Assembly: GCA_902779135.1 (NCBI GenBank)
Contig: CACZAR010000001.1
Location: 1 to 55,769, forward strand
Length of the DNA: 55,769 nucleotides
Direction of reading: 5' to 3'
DNA from: an uncultured Coriobacteriaceae bacterium
GTDB lineage: Bacteria; Actinomycetota; Coriobacteriia; Coriobacteriales; Eggerthellaceae
Positions 25,741 through 32,824 of this stretch are shown in pieces. Numbering within the stretch: the stretch's first letter is position 1; each line of letters begins with the position of its first letter. The translations under genes and the position numbers were made by a program. The notes under the pieces were generated by a model. That model saw nothing but the letters and a program-made list of their open reading frames with translations, was not told where the DNA came from and searched no databases.

Positions 25741-27681
25741 ATGGCCAGATGGTTCTGCCCGCACTGCGGGCAAGAAAACGATGGGAATTTCTGCACTGCG
25801 TGCGGCACCGTCATGCCTCAACCTCTGAGGCAAACCTCCGAAAGCAACCAAGTGGCTGATTCTCCTCAACCAAGCCCCTTTGTCGTGACATTCGAGACCG
25901 GTCGACATTACAAGGTGCATAAGAGCTATGTTTGGCTGGGCCCGATTGTTGCCGTGCTCGCTGTTGCTATTGTCGCCCTAGCGAACAGCATGCCCGGGAT
26001 CATACAGGGCATCACAGCTTTGAAAGATGCCGATGTGCATGTTCCCGTATTTGCCGCTGTGATAGGCGTCGTCGTTGGCCTTTTGGCTCTCTACGGCATC
26101 ATTTTGGCCGTCTATGCGCTTGCGTACAAGAACATGTCGTATGTGTTCGATGAGCGCGAGTTCAGCTTCTATTCCGGAATCATCACCAAGCGTCGCACGC
26201 ACATTCCCTACGCACGCGTGCAGTCGGTCAACCACCGCGCAACGATTATCCAGCGATTGGCCGGCGTGTGCTCGGTGTCGATCGATTCTGCTGGCGGCGC
26301 GTCGAACAAGGCGCTGCGCGTTCCGTTCCTGAGGCTCGAGACCGCCGAGCGCTTGCGCGTTGATCTGTTTGTGCGCAAAGCTGCCATTGAGGCGGGCATG
26401 GAACATGCAGTTGCCTACGACCCAAACGCCGACACGGCATCCGTTGCCGGAGCTCAACTCGAGGCGATGCGCGTGCAGGAAGGTCGTGCTCAGGCGCCCA
26501 TAGCACCTGGCGCGCTGATTGCAAGTGCACCAAATGGGCAGGTTGGGCAAGCTGCAACGGCCAGCCCCAACGCGCTCGATACGGTCGGCGGAGTTGTCGG
26601 CGACTGGCGCGGGGCCTACGGTGGCTTGGTTGCAGGCCTCGAGCCGGCATCGTTCGAACTGGGCCTTTCGAATCACGAGCTTCTATTGACCAGCATTTCG
26701 CACAGCACGCCTCTGGCCATCGCCATCGTCCTCGGTCTCAGCTTCTTGGCCAGTATTGGAAGCATTGCGTTCGTTGGCGACTCGTTCTCGCGCACCATGG
26801 TGGCCTTCATGGTTCCCATCGTCTTGGGTACTGTTCTGGTTTCGTGGTTGATCGGTGTTCTCGGCACGGCCATTTCGTTCGGAAATTTCCGTGCGCGTAG
26901 GCGCGGGTCGCGCATTGAAGTCGAACGCGGTCTACTCCAGCGCGATTTCAGCGGCATCGATATCGCGCGTGTTCAGTCGGTTGAAATCAGACAGTCGCTC
27001 ATCCGCAGGATGATCGGCTATTGCGAGATCTCGCTCGGGCGCATCAATGTGGGTAGCGACGAAGCCGGCAAGCAGAACAACTCGAGCTCGACACGGGGTC
27101 TCGTCGTTCACCCGTTCGTGAAGATCGATCGTGTTGACGAAATCATTGACGGGTTGGCTCCAGAGCTGAACGATCGGCCGCGCATTGAGGAGCTCGCGAA
27201 GCTCCCCGCACCTGCATTCAGGCGCTCCATTCTGCGACGTTGCGTATGGTACAACGTCGGCCTGTACGTGCTCATTGCGCTGGGTATTCTGGTTGTGCTT
27301 GTGAACGGTACACCGGGTGGCATTTCAGCAACTGCCGCCAGAGGTTTCTATGGCATGGTCGGCATTATCACCGCAATCTGCGTCGTCTACACGATCGGGC
27401 GAGCTGTGGGTGCCGTATTCTGGGCGCGTGGGTCCGGCTATACGTGGAATCGCAGTTACCTGATGCTTTTCAACGACGGTTTGTCGGTCGAGCGCGTGAT
27501 CATCCCGCGCCAGAAAATTCAGTCAGGCTCGACGCGCAGCAATCCGTTCCAGCGCCGTCTTTCCCTCACGGGCATCGCGGCAATGACCGCCGCCGGCACG
27601 CGTTCCACATCTGTAAAGCTCATTGACGTTCCCGACGAGGTCGGCGACGCTTATCTTGAATGGCTCAAGCCCCGCCACTAG
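25741..27681 (+). CDS. Zinc-ribbon plus PH-domain membrane protein (YdbT-like)
   Basis: 646 residues. An N-terminal zinc ribbon (C6-x2-C9, C18-x2-C21) is fused to a YdbT-like membrane protein with repeated bPH_2 units. Each unit carries a conserved arginine-to-valine turn: HIPYARVQSVNHRATIIQR near 155, DFSGIDIARVQSVEIRQSLI near 405, and VIIPRQKIQSGSTRSNPFQR near 590. Paired helices precede the units. A low-complexity Ala/Gln/Gly stretch lies near 240-290. Bacillus YdbT lacks the ribbon and is shorter. Translated with the YdbS-like gene 3 nt upstream. Confidence 0.85.
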   Translation: MARWFCPHCGQENDGNFCTACGTVMPQPLRQTSESNQVADSPQPSPFVVTFETGRHYKVHKSYVWLGPIVAVLAVAIVALANSMPGIIQGITALKDADVHVPVFAAVIGVVVGLLALYGIILAVYALAYKNMSYVFDEREFSFYSGIITKRRTHIPYARVQSVNHRATIIQRLAGVCSVSIDSAGGASNKALRVPFLRLETAERLRVDLFVRKAAIEAGMEHAVAYDPNADTASVAGAQLEAMRVQEGRAQAPIAPGALIASAPNGQVGQAATASPNALDTVGGVVGDWRGAYGGLVAGLEPASFELGLSNHELLLTSISHSTPLAIAIVLGLSFLASIGSIAFVGDSFSRTMVAFMVPIVLGTVLVSWLIGVLGTAISFGNFRARRRGSRIEVERGLLQRDFSGIDIARVQSVEIRQSLIRRMIGYCEISLGRINVGSDEAGKQNNSSSTRGLVVHPFVKIDRVDEIIDGLAPELNDRPRIEELAKLPAPAFRRSILRRCVWYNVGLYVLIALGILVVLVNGTPGGISATAARGFYGMVGIITAICVVYTIGRAVGAVFWARGSGYTWNRSYLMLFNDGLSVERVIIPRQKIQSGSTRSNPFQRRLSLTGIAAMTAAGTRSTSVKLIDVPDEVGDAYLEWLKPRH

Positions 27682-27706
27682 CCAACAAGGACAGCTCCTT
27701 TTTGGC
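27681..27706 (+). terminator. Terminator-like hairpin after the YdbT-like gene
   Basis: GCCAACAAGGA (27681-27691) and TCCTTTTTGGC (27696-27706) pair with one mismatch. The T run lies inside the 3' arm, as in several other hairpins of this window. Confidence 0.55.
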
Positions 27707-27797
27707 CGGCCCCGCTTTCGAGCCTGCTATCGCATTGGCCGCTCCGCGAGCTGATGCGGTACAATTGCTGGTACCACACGACGATTGGAGGCATGAC

Positions 27798-28268
27798 ATG
27801 GCTCGTTACGTTCGCATTTTCGCATCGCTCGACGGCGCTTCGACCCAATACGCGGTAGCACGCCGCGCACTGTCCATCGCCCATGACAACAATGCTGAAG
27901 TCCTGTTCGGCCACGTCATAGATTCCGTTCCGTACGAAGCGAACGGCATCGACTTCAGTGCGTTGTGCGCAGACGGTCTTGCACGCATCGAGGAAGAGCT
28001 TGAACCGCTGCTCATGCGTGCCCGCAACGACGAGGAAATCCCGAGCGTTGACGTGCAGGTGCGCGCCGGGCGCATTACCGATACGCTTGACGACGCGCTC
28101 ATCAAGCCGTTCGACCCCGATCTGGTCATCTGCGGCGTCCGTGGTTTGTCGAACGTCAAGTACGCATTCGTAGGCAGCGTTTCGACTTTCCTCATCCGCA
28201 ACATGGAATGCGATGTGCTGGTCGTCAAACCCGAGTCGCTCGACAAGTCTGACGAGTACGGCGACTAA
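27798..28268 (+). CDS. Universal stress protein (UspA family)
   Basis: A 156-residue single-domain Usp. It starts ARYVRIFASLDGASTQYAVARRAL, contains EVLFGHVIDSVPYE, and ends with the nucleotide-binding-type DLVICGVRGLSNVKYAFVGSVSTFLIRNMECDVLVVK. The usual ATP-binding motif is G-x2-G-x9-G-S/T; here the loop reads GVRGLSNVKYAFVGSVS, which fits it approximately. Usp proteins are cytoplasmic dimers induced by growth arrest. GGAGG lies 6 nt before the ATG at 27798 and TACAAT 34 nt before it, so it has its own promoter. A terminator follows at 28278. Confidence 0.85.
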   Translation: MARYVRIFASLDGASTQYAVARRALSIAHDNNAEVLFGHVIDSVPYEANGIDFSALCADGLARIEEELEPLLMRARNDEEIPSVDVQVRAGRITDTLDDALIKPFDPDLVICGVRGLSNVKYAFVGSVSTFLIRNMECDVLVVKPESLDKSDEYGD

Positions 28269-28277
28269 AGGAACACC

Positions 28278-28303
28278 GGGGCGACGGGAGTCGCCCCTTT
28301 TTA
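28278..28303 (+). terminator. Intrinsic terminator after the Usp gene
   Basis: GGGGCGAC (28278-28285) pairs with GTCGCCCC (28290-28297) around GGGA, and TTTTTA follows. Confidence 0.85.
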
Positions 28304-28324
28304 GCGTAGGCGAAAGGAACAACG

Positions 28325-29503
28325 ATGATTAACGAGCGCATGTACCAGCTGGGAAGCCAGCCGAACATGATTCGCAAACTGTACGCATACGGCCTCGACC
28401 GCAAAGCCGAGGTGGGCGAGGAGAACGTCTTCGACTACTCCATCGGTAACCCGTCCATTCCTGCACCGGCCGCTGTGCGAGCGCGCATCGAGGAGCTGCT
28501 CGAGGAACCTGCAGAGCAGTTGCATGCCTACACCATGTCTCCCGGTCTCCAGTCGGCACGTCAAGCTGTTGCCGACAACCTTCGCGAGCGCTTCGGCATC
28601 GAAGCGACCTTCGACAAGGTGTATCTGACCGCTGGTGCCACGGCGGCGCTCTACATCTCTGTTGCTGCCATTACGCATCCAGGCGACGAGGTCATCGTGA
28701 ATGCCCCGTACTTTGCCGAATACAAGGTCATGACCGAATCGGCAGGTTGCACGCTCGTCGAGGTGCCCATGCGTTCGAGCGATTTCCAGCTCGATATCGA
28801 CGCGCTGCGCCAGGCAATTACCAAGAAGACTGCGGCAATGGTCATCAACTCGCCGAACAATCCTGTCGGATGCATCTATACGCAGGAAAACATCGAGGCG
28901 TTGGCAGCGCTGCTCATCGAGAAGGAGCAGGAATACGGCCATCCGATTTACCTGATCAGCGACGAGCCGTACCGCGAGATCACCTACGGAGCTGACGTTC
29001 CGTTCACGGCCAACTTCTACGATGACACCATCGTGTGCTACTCGTGGGCGAAGAGCTTGTCGCTTCCCGGTGAGCGTATCGGCTATGTGTACGTGAACAA
29101 CCGCATGCAAGATGCAGACAACGTGTTCGCAGCCGTGTGCGGTGCTGGTCGCGCACTCGGGTTCATCTGCGCGCCTGTCATGTTCCAACGCGTCATCGAA
29201 ACATGCATCAAGGAGCCCACCAACGTCGACGCCTACGCCGAAAACCGTAAGATCCTCTGCAGCATGCTCGACGAGCTCGGCTACGAGTACATCCCGCCCG
29301 ATGGCGCGTTCTATCTCTGGGTGAAGGCGCTCGAAGAAGACGATGATGCGTTCAGCGAAGCTGCGAAGGCTCATGACCTGCTGCTCGTGCCTGCATCATG
29401 CTTCGGCGGCCATGGTTGGGTGCGTGCGAGCTACTGCATCGGCCCCGAGAGCATCAAGAACTCCCGCAAAGCGTGGGTAGCGCTCAAGAAGGATTACAGC
29501 TAG
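28325..29503 (+). CDS. Class I/II PLP-dependent aminotransferase
   Basis: 392 residues of fold-type I aminotransferase (aspartate aminotransferase-like). PLP-contacting segments are VYLTAGATAALYIS, NSPNNPVGCIYTQENIEAL, ISDEPYREI, and the Schiff-base lysine Lys243 in CYSWAKSLSLPGERIGYV. GWVRASYCI near the end holds the carboxylate-binding Arg. It opens NERMYQLGSQPNMIRKLYAYGLDRKAEVG, a form common among anaerobe pyridoxal-phosphate aminotransferases. The exact substrates (Asp, Ala or other) cannot be assigned from sequence alone. AAAGGA precedes the ATG, and the gene appears monocistronic. Confidence 0.88.
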   Translation: MINERMYQLGSQPNMIRKLYAYGLDRKAEVGEENVFDYSIGNPSIPAPAAVRARIEELLEEPAEQLHAYTMSPGLQSARQAVADNLRERFGIEATFDKVYLTAGATAALYISVAAITHPGDEVIVNAPYFAEYKVMTESAGCTLVEVPMRSSDFQLDIDALRQAITKKTAAMVINSPNNPVGCIYTQENIEALAALLIEKEQEYGHPIYLISDEPYREITYGADVPFTANFYDDTIVCYSWAKSLSLPGERIGYVYVNNRMQDADNVFAAVCGAGRALGFICAPVMFQRVIETCIKEPTNVDAYAENRKILCSMLDELGYEYIPPDGAFYLWVKALEEDDDAFSEAAKAHDLLLVPASCFGGHGWVRASYCIGPESIKNSRKAWVALKKDYS

Positions 29504-29530
29504 CCGAAAAGGGAAGGCCCTTGTACGGAG

Positions 29531-29604
29531 TGGCACGGTGCTCCCTGGGAAGGGTGTGCCATTTCAAGCAGGATGGCACACCCTTCCCAGGGAGCACCGT
29601 GCCA
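29531..29604. repeat. Perfect inverted pair of 31-bp palindromic units
   Basis: 29531-29562 and 29573-29604 are exact reverse complements (32 bp) around a 10-nt loop. Each arm is one 31-bp unit (begins TGGCACGGTG, ends GGGTGTGCCA), 27/31 identical to the unit at 5566. It lies between convergent genes (aminotransferase and hydrolase). There is no T tract, but the stem could stop transcription in both directions. Confidence 0.85.
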
Positions 29605-29619
29605 TCCTGCTCGTTGATG

Positions 29620-30708
29620 CTAATTGCTGTCGGCTTGCGTCATTGCCTCATCGATTCCTGCCACAAAAAAGTCAGGATGTTCGAAGTGGATATCGTGGCC
29701 TGATTTGATCTCGTTGGTTTTGCAACGGGGGATGGTTTGCTGGATACGTGCCGCATCATCATCCGTTGTGGCAGCGTAGAGCACACCATCGTTGCCATAG
29801 TTCGTAGAAGCTTTCAGGTAGATGACGGGGCATTCGATTTCGCGCAGAAGCGCCTCTTGATCAATGCCGGCCATCCAGCTGCCGTTGTAGAATGCATCGC
29901 CGAAACGCGGGTCGTAGTCGTTCATGAAATACATTCCGCGCGTCCAGTTGCGGGGCACCCAAGCATTCACGACGTGTTCGCCAGGATGCTCGGCGCACCA
30001 ATCAGCCGTCTGTTTGGCCAGCATGTCTTGCAATCCGCCGAACAGGCCGAACAAGTAACTGTGCGATGCGTACCAAGCTGCGTAATCCTTGACATCGTTT
30101 TGTTGGAGGAACGAATGCGCCACGGTGTAGCCGTCATACCAAGCAAACGTGCCTGCACCCTCCTGTGCCTCCTCGGGTGTCACGCGGAACAGCGGAGGGT
30201 CTTCCAATACACAAGCGATCACATGATCGCTGTCGTGCGCAGCCACGTATGCTGCCATAACGCCGCCCGATGAATGGCCGGACACGAGGTAGTCACCGCC
30301 GATGACCTGTCCTGCGAATGCTGTCAGCGCATCGCCGCCGGTCGAGCACGTGTACAGCACTGGGTCGTGTGCCGATTTGCCGTGTCCGAAACAATCAACT
30401 GCGAACACATGATATCGTTTCGACAACTCGGGAAGCACGCTCGCGTAGTCTTCCCATTCCATTCCCTGCCCATGCACGAACAGAAGCGCCGGTCCGTTGT
30501 CGGGGCCTTCTGCATAGTTGATCGTGGCGCCATCAACCTGCACTTGCTTTTCGCTAAAGCCTGCAGCGAGCGCGCGATCAATTGCGCGCTCATCGCCATG
30601 CAGATTGTCGTCACGGTAGATTGCGGTGCCGATGGCGCCTGCAGCGACGAGTACGAGCAAAACCGTGCCGATTACTTTCAGGGGCTTCTTCTTTGTCATG
30701 GTCTTCAC
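29620..30708 (-). CDS. Membrane-anchored alpha/beta hydrolase
   Basis: 362 residues with an N-terminal signal-anchor (LKVIGTVLLVLVAAGAIGTA) placing the catalytic domain outside. The alpha/beta-hydrolase fold is shown by LLFVHGQGMEW (oxyanion loop), VDCFGHGKS, the nucleophile elbow SGHSSGGV with Ser146, and the terminal KSGHDIHFEHPDFF supplying the catalytic His. The substrate is unknown (ester, lactone or peptide). The start is a GTG at 30708 that overlaps the regulator's stop (GTGA) with AAGGA 7 nt upstream; an ATG at 30699 is a possible alternative. It is the last gene of a three-gene operon with the XRE-AbrB regulator and the DUF4177 protein. Confidence 0.85.
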   Translation of the reverse strand: MKTMTKKKPLKVIGTVLLVLVAAGAIGTAIYRDDNLHGDERAIDRALAAGFSEKQVQVDGATINYAEGPDNGPALLFVHGQGMEWEDYASVLPELSKRYHVFAVDCFGHGKSAHDPVLYTCSTGGDALTAFAGQVIGGDYLVSGHSSGGVMAAYVAAHDSDHVIACVLEDPPLFRVTPEEAQEGAGTFAWYDGYTVAHSFLQQNDVKDYAAWYASHSYLFGLFGGLQDMLAKQTADWCAEHPGEHVVNAWVPRNWTRGMYFMNDYDPRFGDAFYNGSWMAGIDQEALLREIECPVIYLKASTNYGNDGVLYAATTDDDAARIQQTIPRCKTNEIKSGHDIHFEHPDFFVAGIDEAMTQADSN

Positions 30709-31139
30709 CCGATAGTCCTTCGAGCGGACAGCATGGCGGCTTCCACATTGGCCATGAAATCTGATTCCTTGCAGAGCGCGAGACCTTGCCCTTCCTCGCC
30801 CAGCACTACCAGCTTATCGCCAGGCATGATGTCGAATACATCGCGCGCTTCTTTGGGGATGACGATCTGTCCGCGTTCACCGACTTTCACATTACCGAAC
30901 AGGTGCTTGCCGCGTGGTGGGGCACCGATTCCCGTGCTATCGCAATCGAAAGAAACGAGAGCGTCGAGCGTTGTCCCAAACGCTTCGGCGATTGAGGCCG
31001 CATGCTCGAGGTCGGGCGCAGTCGCGCCCGATTCCCATTTTGCCACTGTCTGGCGTGACACTCCTGCGGCTTCGGCAAGCTGTTCCTGGGTCATATGCAA
31101 GCTCAAGCGCGTTGCCAAGATGTTCTCTGCGATGCCCAT
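30705..31139 (-). CDS. XRE-type HTH regulator fused to an AbrB/SpoVT domain
   Basis: 144 residues. An N-terminal XRE helix-turn-helix (ENILATRLSLHMTQEQLAEA, GVSRQTVAKWESG, about residues 5-60) is followed by a swapped-hairpin AbrB/SpoVT-type domain (FGNVKVGERGQIVIPKEARDVFDIMPGDKLVVL, about 80-120). Both modules bind DNA, so this is a two-headed transcription factor. The ATG at 31139 with GGAG 7 nt upstream is preferred to an in-frame start 12 codons earlier. It lies between a DUF4177 gene and the hydrolase and probably controls the operon through the ATTCAT/ATGAAT palindrome at 31398. Confidence 0.88.
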   Translation of the reverse strand: MGIAENILATRLSLHMTQEQLAEAAGVSRQTVAKWESGATAPDLEHAASIAEAFGTTLDALVSFDCDSTGIGAPPRGKHLFGNVKVGERGQIVIPKEARDVFDIMPGDKLVVLGEEGQGLALCKESDFMANVEAAMLSARRTIG

Positions 31140-31186
31140 GTTCTGCTCCGTTCCAAAATCGCAATCAGCGGTCACGTGCGCGATTA

Positions 31187-31378
31187 TTAATCTTCGACTT
31201 CGAAGATCAGGTCGAACTCAACGGTCTTGCCTGAAGGACCTTGCGTTACTGGAAACCAGCCTACATAACGCGCGCCTTCGGCCGCCTTGTTGTCGATTAT
31301 CTCGCGATGGCTTTCCATGTCGGCGTTTAGCGCATAGTTGTTTTTGTCCAGTTTAACCTGTATGTATTCGTACCGCAT
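31187..31378 (-). CDS. Small DUF4177-like protein
   Basis: 63 residues, beginning MRYEYIQVKLDKNN and containing REIIDNKAAEGARYVGWFPVTQG before an acidic end (FDLIFEVED). This matches the DUF4177 pattern (Tyr-rich first strand, an NxxAxxGW helix-turn, then two strands). The function of the family is unknown. AAAGGAG lies 8 nt before the ATG. It is the first gene of the operon with the XRE-AbrB regulator and hydrolase, 47 nt upstream of the regulator start. Confidence 0.7.
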   Translation of the reverse strand: MRYEYIQVKLDKNNYALNADMESHREIIDNKAAEGARYVGWFPVTQGPSGKTVEFDLIFEVED

Positions 31379-31397
31379 GATGTGCTCCTTTCACACT

Positions 31398-31412
31398 ATT
31401 CATACTATGAAT
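31398..31412. promoter_or_regulatory. Palindromic operator of the DUF4177/XRE-AbrB operon
   Basis: ATTCAT-ACT-ATGAAT is a perfect 15-bp dyad 19 nt before the DUF4177 ATG. It overlaps -10-like hexamers on the minus strand (TAGTAT, TATGAA). The operon's own XRE-AbrB protein is the obvious candidate to bind it. Confidence 0.5.
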
Positions 31413-31633
31413 GAAATGCTATGACGTTGCGAATTGGGACACCACCAACCAAACCTGACAATTTGCAGATCTCCATGTCGCGTTCGGTTGACAGAAATGC
31501 TAGGCGAATTGCGCGATGCAATCGCGAAGCAGTGGAGCCAAGGTGGATATTGCGCGAAATATGTCAGGGGAGCAAGTGGGCGAGTTATCCAATTGACGGA
31601 TGTGAAGAACATTTGACCAGGCAATAATCACGA

Positions 31634-31663
31634 TTGACGCAGCTCACGGGCGAGCCGTATACT
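31634..31663 (+). promoter_or_regulatory. Promoter of the rplM-rpsI operon
   Basis: TTGACG (31634-31639), 18 bp, TATACT (31658-31663). This is one of the best-matching sigma-A-type promoters in the window. It predicts an untranslated leader of roughly 210 nt with several GC-rich stems before rplM. Confidence 0.75.
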
Positions 31664-31882
31664 TCAACAGTTGCTTTCAAAAGCCCCGTGAAGCAGGGAC
31701 ATGCGAAACGCCAACTGCCGAAGGGTCGTCCAGCCCCGAAGCCCGGCGTGTCGGCGTAGGAAACCGACAACCGCATCTGGCCTGCACTTTTGAAAACACA
31801 CACGGGACGGGGACAACCGGCCCATCAGGACGCGCGCGGCCGCTTCAACCGCAACCGTCCGCAAGAACTGGAGGAAAGAACA

Positions 31883-32311
31883 GTGAAGACGTACTACGCA
31901 AAGCCCGGCGAGGTCGAGCGCGAGTGGCTTCTGATCGATGGTGAAGATCAGGTGCTCGGTCGCGTGGCGGCCAAGGCTGCGCACATTCTGCGCGGCAAGC
32001 ACAAGCCCCAGTACACGCCCCATGTCGACACCGGTGACTTCGTGATCATCGTGAACGCCGACAAGATTCGCGTGACGGGGAACAAGGCGAAGGACAAGAA
32101 GTACTATCGCCACAGCGGTTTTCCGGGTGGCCTGAAGTCCGAGTCGTTCGAAGAGGCCATGGCCAAGCACCCCGAGCGCGTCATCGAGCATGCTGTCAAG
32201 GGCATGCTGCCGAAGAACACGCTGGGTCGTGCTCAGGGCATGAAGCTGAAGGTGTACGCGGGTCCCGATCATCCGCATGCAGCTCAGAAGCCGCGTAAGA
32301 TCGAATTGTAG
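31883..32311 (+). CDS. rplM: 50S ribosomal protein L13
   Basis: L13 is an early-assembly protein of the large subunit. The 142-residue product starts [38 protein letters not shown] and contains [28 protein letters not shown] and the [10 protein letters not shown] block, all standard for bacterial L13. The start is a GTG at 31883 with GGAGGAAAG upstream; an in-frame upstream ATG would add 31 unrelated residues. rpsI follows after 10 nt. L13 is an autoregulator of this operon in other bacteria, and the long leader here could serve the same purpose. Confidence 0.96.
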   Translation: MKTYYAKPGEVEREWLLIDGEDQVLGRVAAKAAHILRGKHKPQYTPHVDTGDFVIIVNADKIRVTGNKAKDKKYYRHSGFPGGLKSESFEEAMAKHPERVIEHAVKGMLPKNTLGRAQGMKLKVYAGPDHPHAAQKPRKIEL

Positions 32312-32321
32312 GAGGACAATC

Positions 32322-32714
32322 ATGGCTAACGAAGCTTTGTATTACGGCACCGGCCGTCGCAAGAACGCGGTCGCCCGCGTCCGCCTCGTTCCCGGCACGG
32401 GCAAGGTCACGGTCAATGGTCGCGAGGCCATAGACTACTTCGGCCGTCAGGCCCTGATCGACGACTTCATGGCGCCGTTCAAGGTCACCGACACCGAGGG
32501 CCATTTCGACGTCATCGCACGCCTCAACGGCGGCGGCATCTCGGGTCAGGCTGGCGCTCTGCGCCACGGCATCTCCCGTGCTCTGCTTGAGGCTGGCGAC
32601 TATCGCCAGGAGCTCAAGAAGGCTGGCTTCCTCACGCGCGACCCGCGTATGGTCGAGCGCAAGAAGTACGGTCTGAAGAAGGCTCGCAAGCGCCCGCAGT
32701 TCTCGAAGCGCTAA
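32322..32714 (+). CDS. rpsI: 30S ribosomal protein S9
   Basis: 130 residues with the S9 signature [20 protein letters not shown] and the basic C-terminal tail [19 protein letters not shown], whose last Lys-Arg contacts P-site tRNA. It begins [24 protein letters not shown] lies 6 nt before the ATG. Second gene of the rplM-rpsI operon, ending at the terminator at 32739. Confidence 0.97.
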   Translation: MANEALYYGTGRRKNAVARVRLVPGTGKVTVNGREAIDYFGRQALIDDFMAPFKVTDTEGHFDVIARLNGGGISGQAGALRHGISRALLEAGDYRQELKKAGFLTRDPRMVERKKYGLKKARKRPQFSKR

Positions 32715-32738
32715 TTCTGGCGAAACATATCGTCACGA

Positions 32739-32769
32739 AAAAGGACCCGTTTCAAACGGGTCCTTTTTC
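32739..32769 (+). terminator. Terminator of rplM-rpsI
   Basis: AAAAAGGACCCGTTT pairs with AACGGGTCCTTTTT around a tiny loop. The A-rich and T-rich flanks make it usable in both orientations. Confidence 0.92.
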
Positions 32770-32782
32770 TTGCTAGTTGAGA

Positions 32783-32813
32783 CAGCCAAAAGGGATAGCC
32801 CCTTTTGGCTGTT
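32783..32813 (-). terminator. Terminator of the NCS2 permease gene
   Basis: ACAGCCAAAAGGG (32783-32795) pairs perfectly with CCCTTTTGGCTGT (32801-32813). It is 11 nt past the minus-strand stop. It shares the CCAAAAGGG/CCCTTTTGG core seen elsewhere in the window. Confidence 0.75.
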
Positions 32814-32824
32814 GCTTTTGGTAG

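Larger units (their letters stand above)
31379..31882. other. 504-bp intergenic region between divergent transcription units
   Basis: This stretch holds, left to right: the promoter and palindromic operator of the minus-strand DUF4177 operon (31398-31412); about 200 bp with only short overlapping reading frames, none with a ribosome-binding site or family resemblance, plus a CGCGAT-GCA-ATCGCG dyad at 31512; and the rplM promoter (31634-31663) with its roughly 210-nt leader. I see no tRNA or known small RNA. Confidence 0.6.

Noticed and set aside
29531..29604. Perfect 32-bp inverted repeat as a simple intrinsic terminator
   Set aside because: There is no T tract on either strand, and the arms match units elsewhere. 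A repeat pair is the better description, though it may still stop transcription.
31421..31627. Short overlapping reading frames (60-74 codons) on both strands between the DUF4177 operon and rplM
   Set aside because: Starts are weak or lack ribosome-binding sites, the frames overlap each other, and no protein family is recognisable. Possibly remnants, but not supportable as genes.
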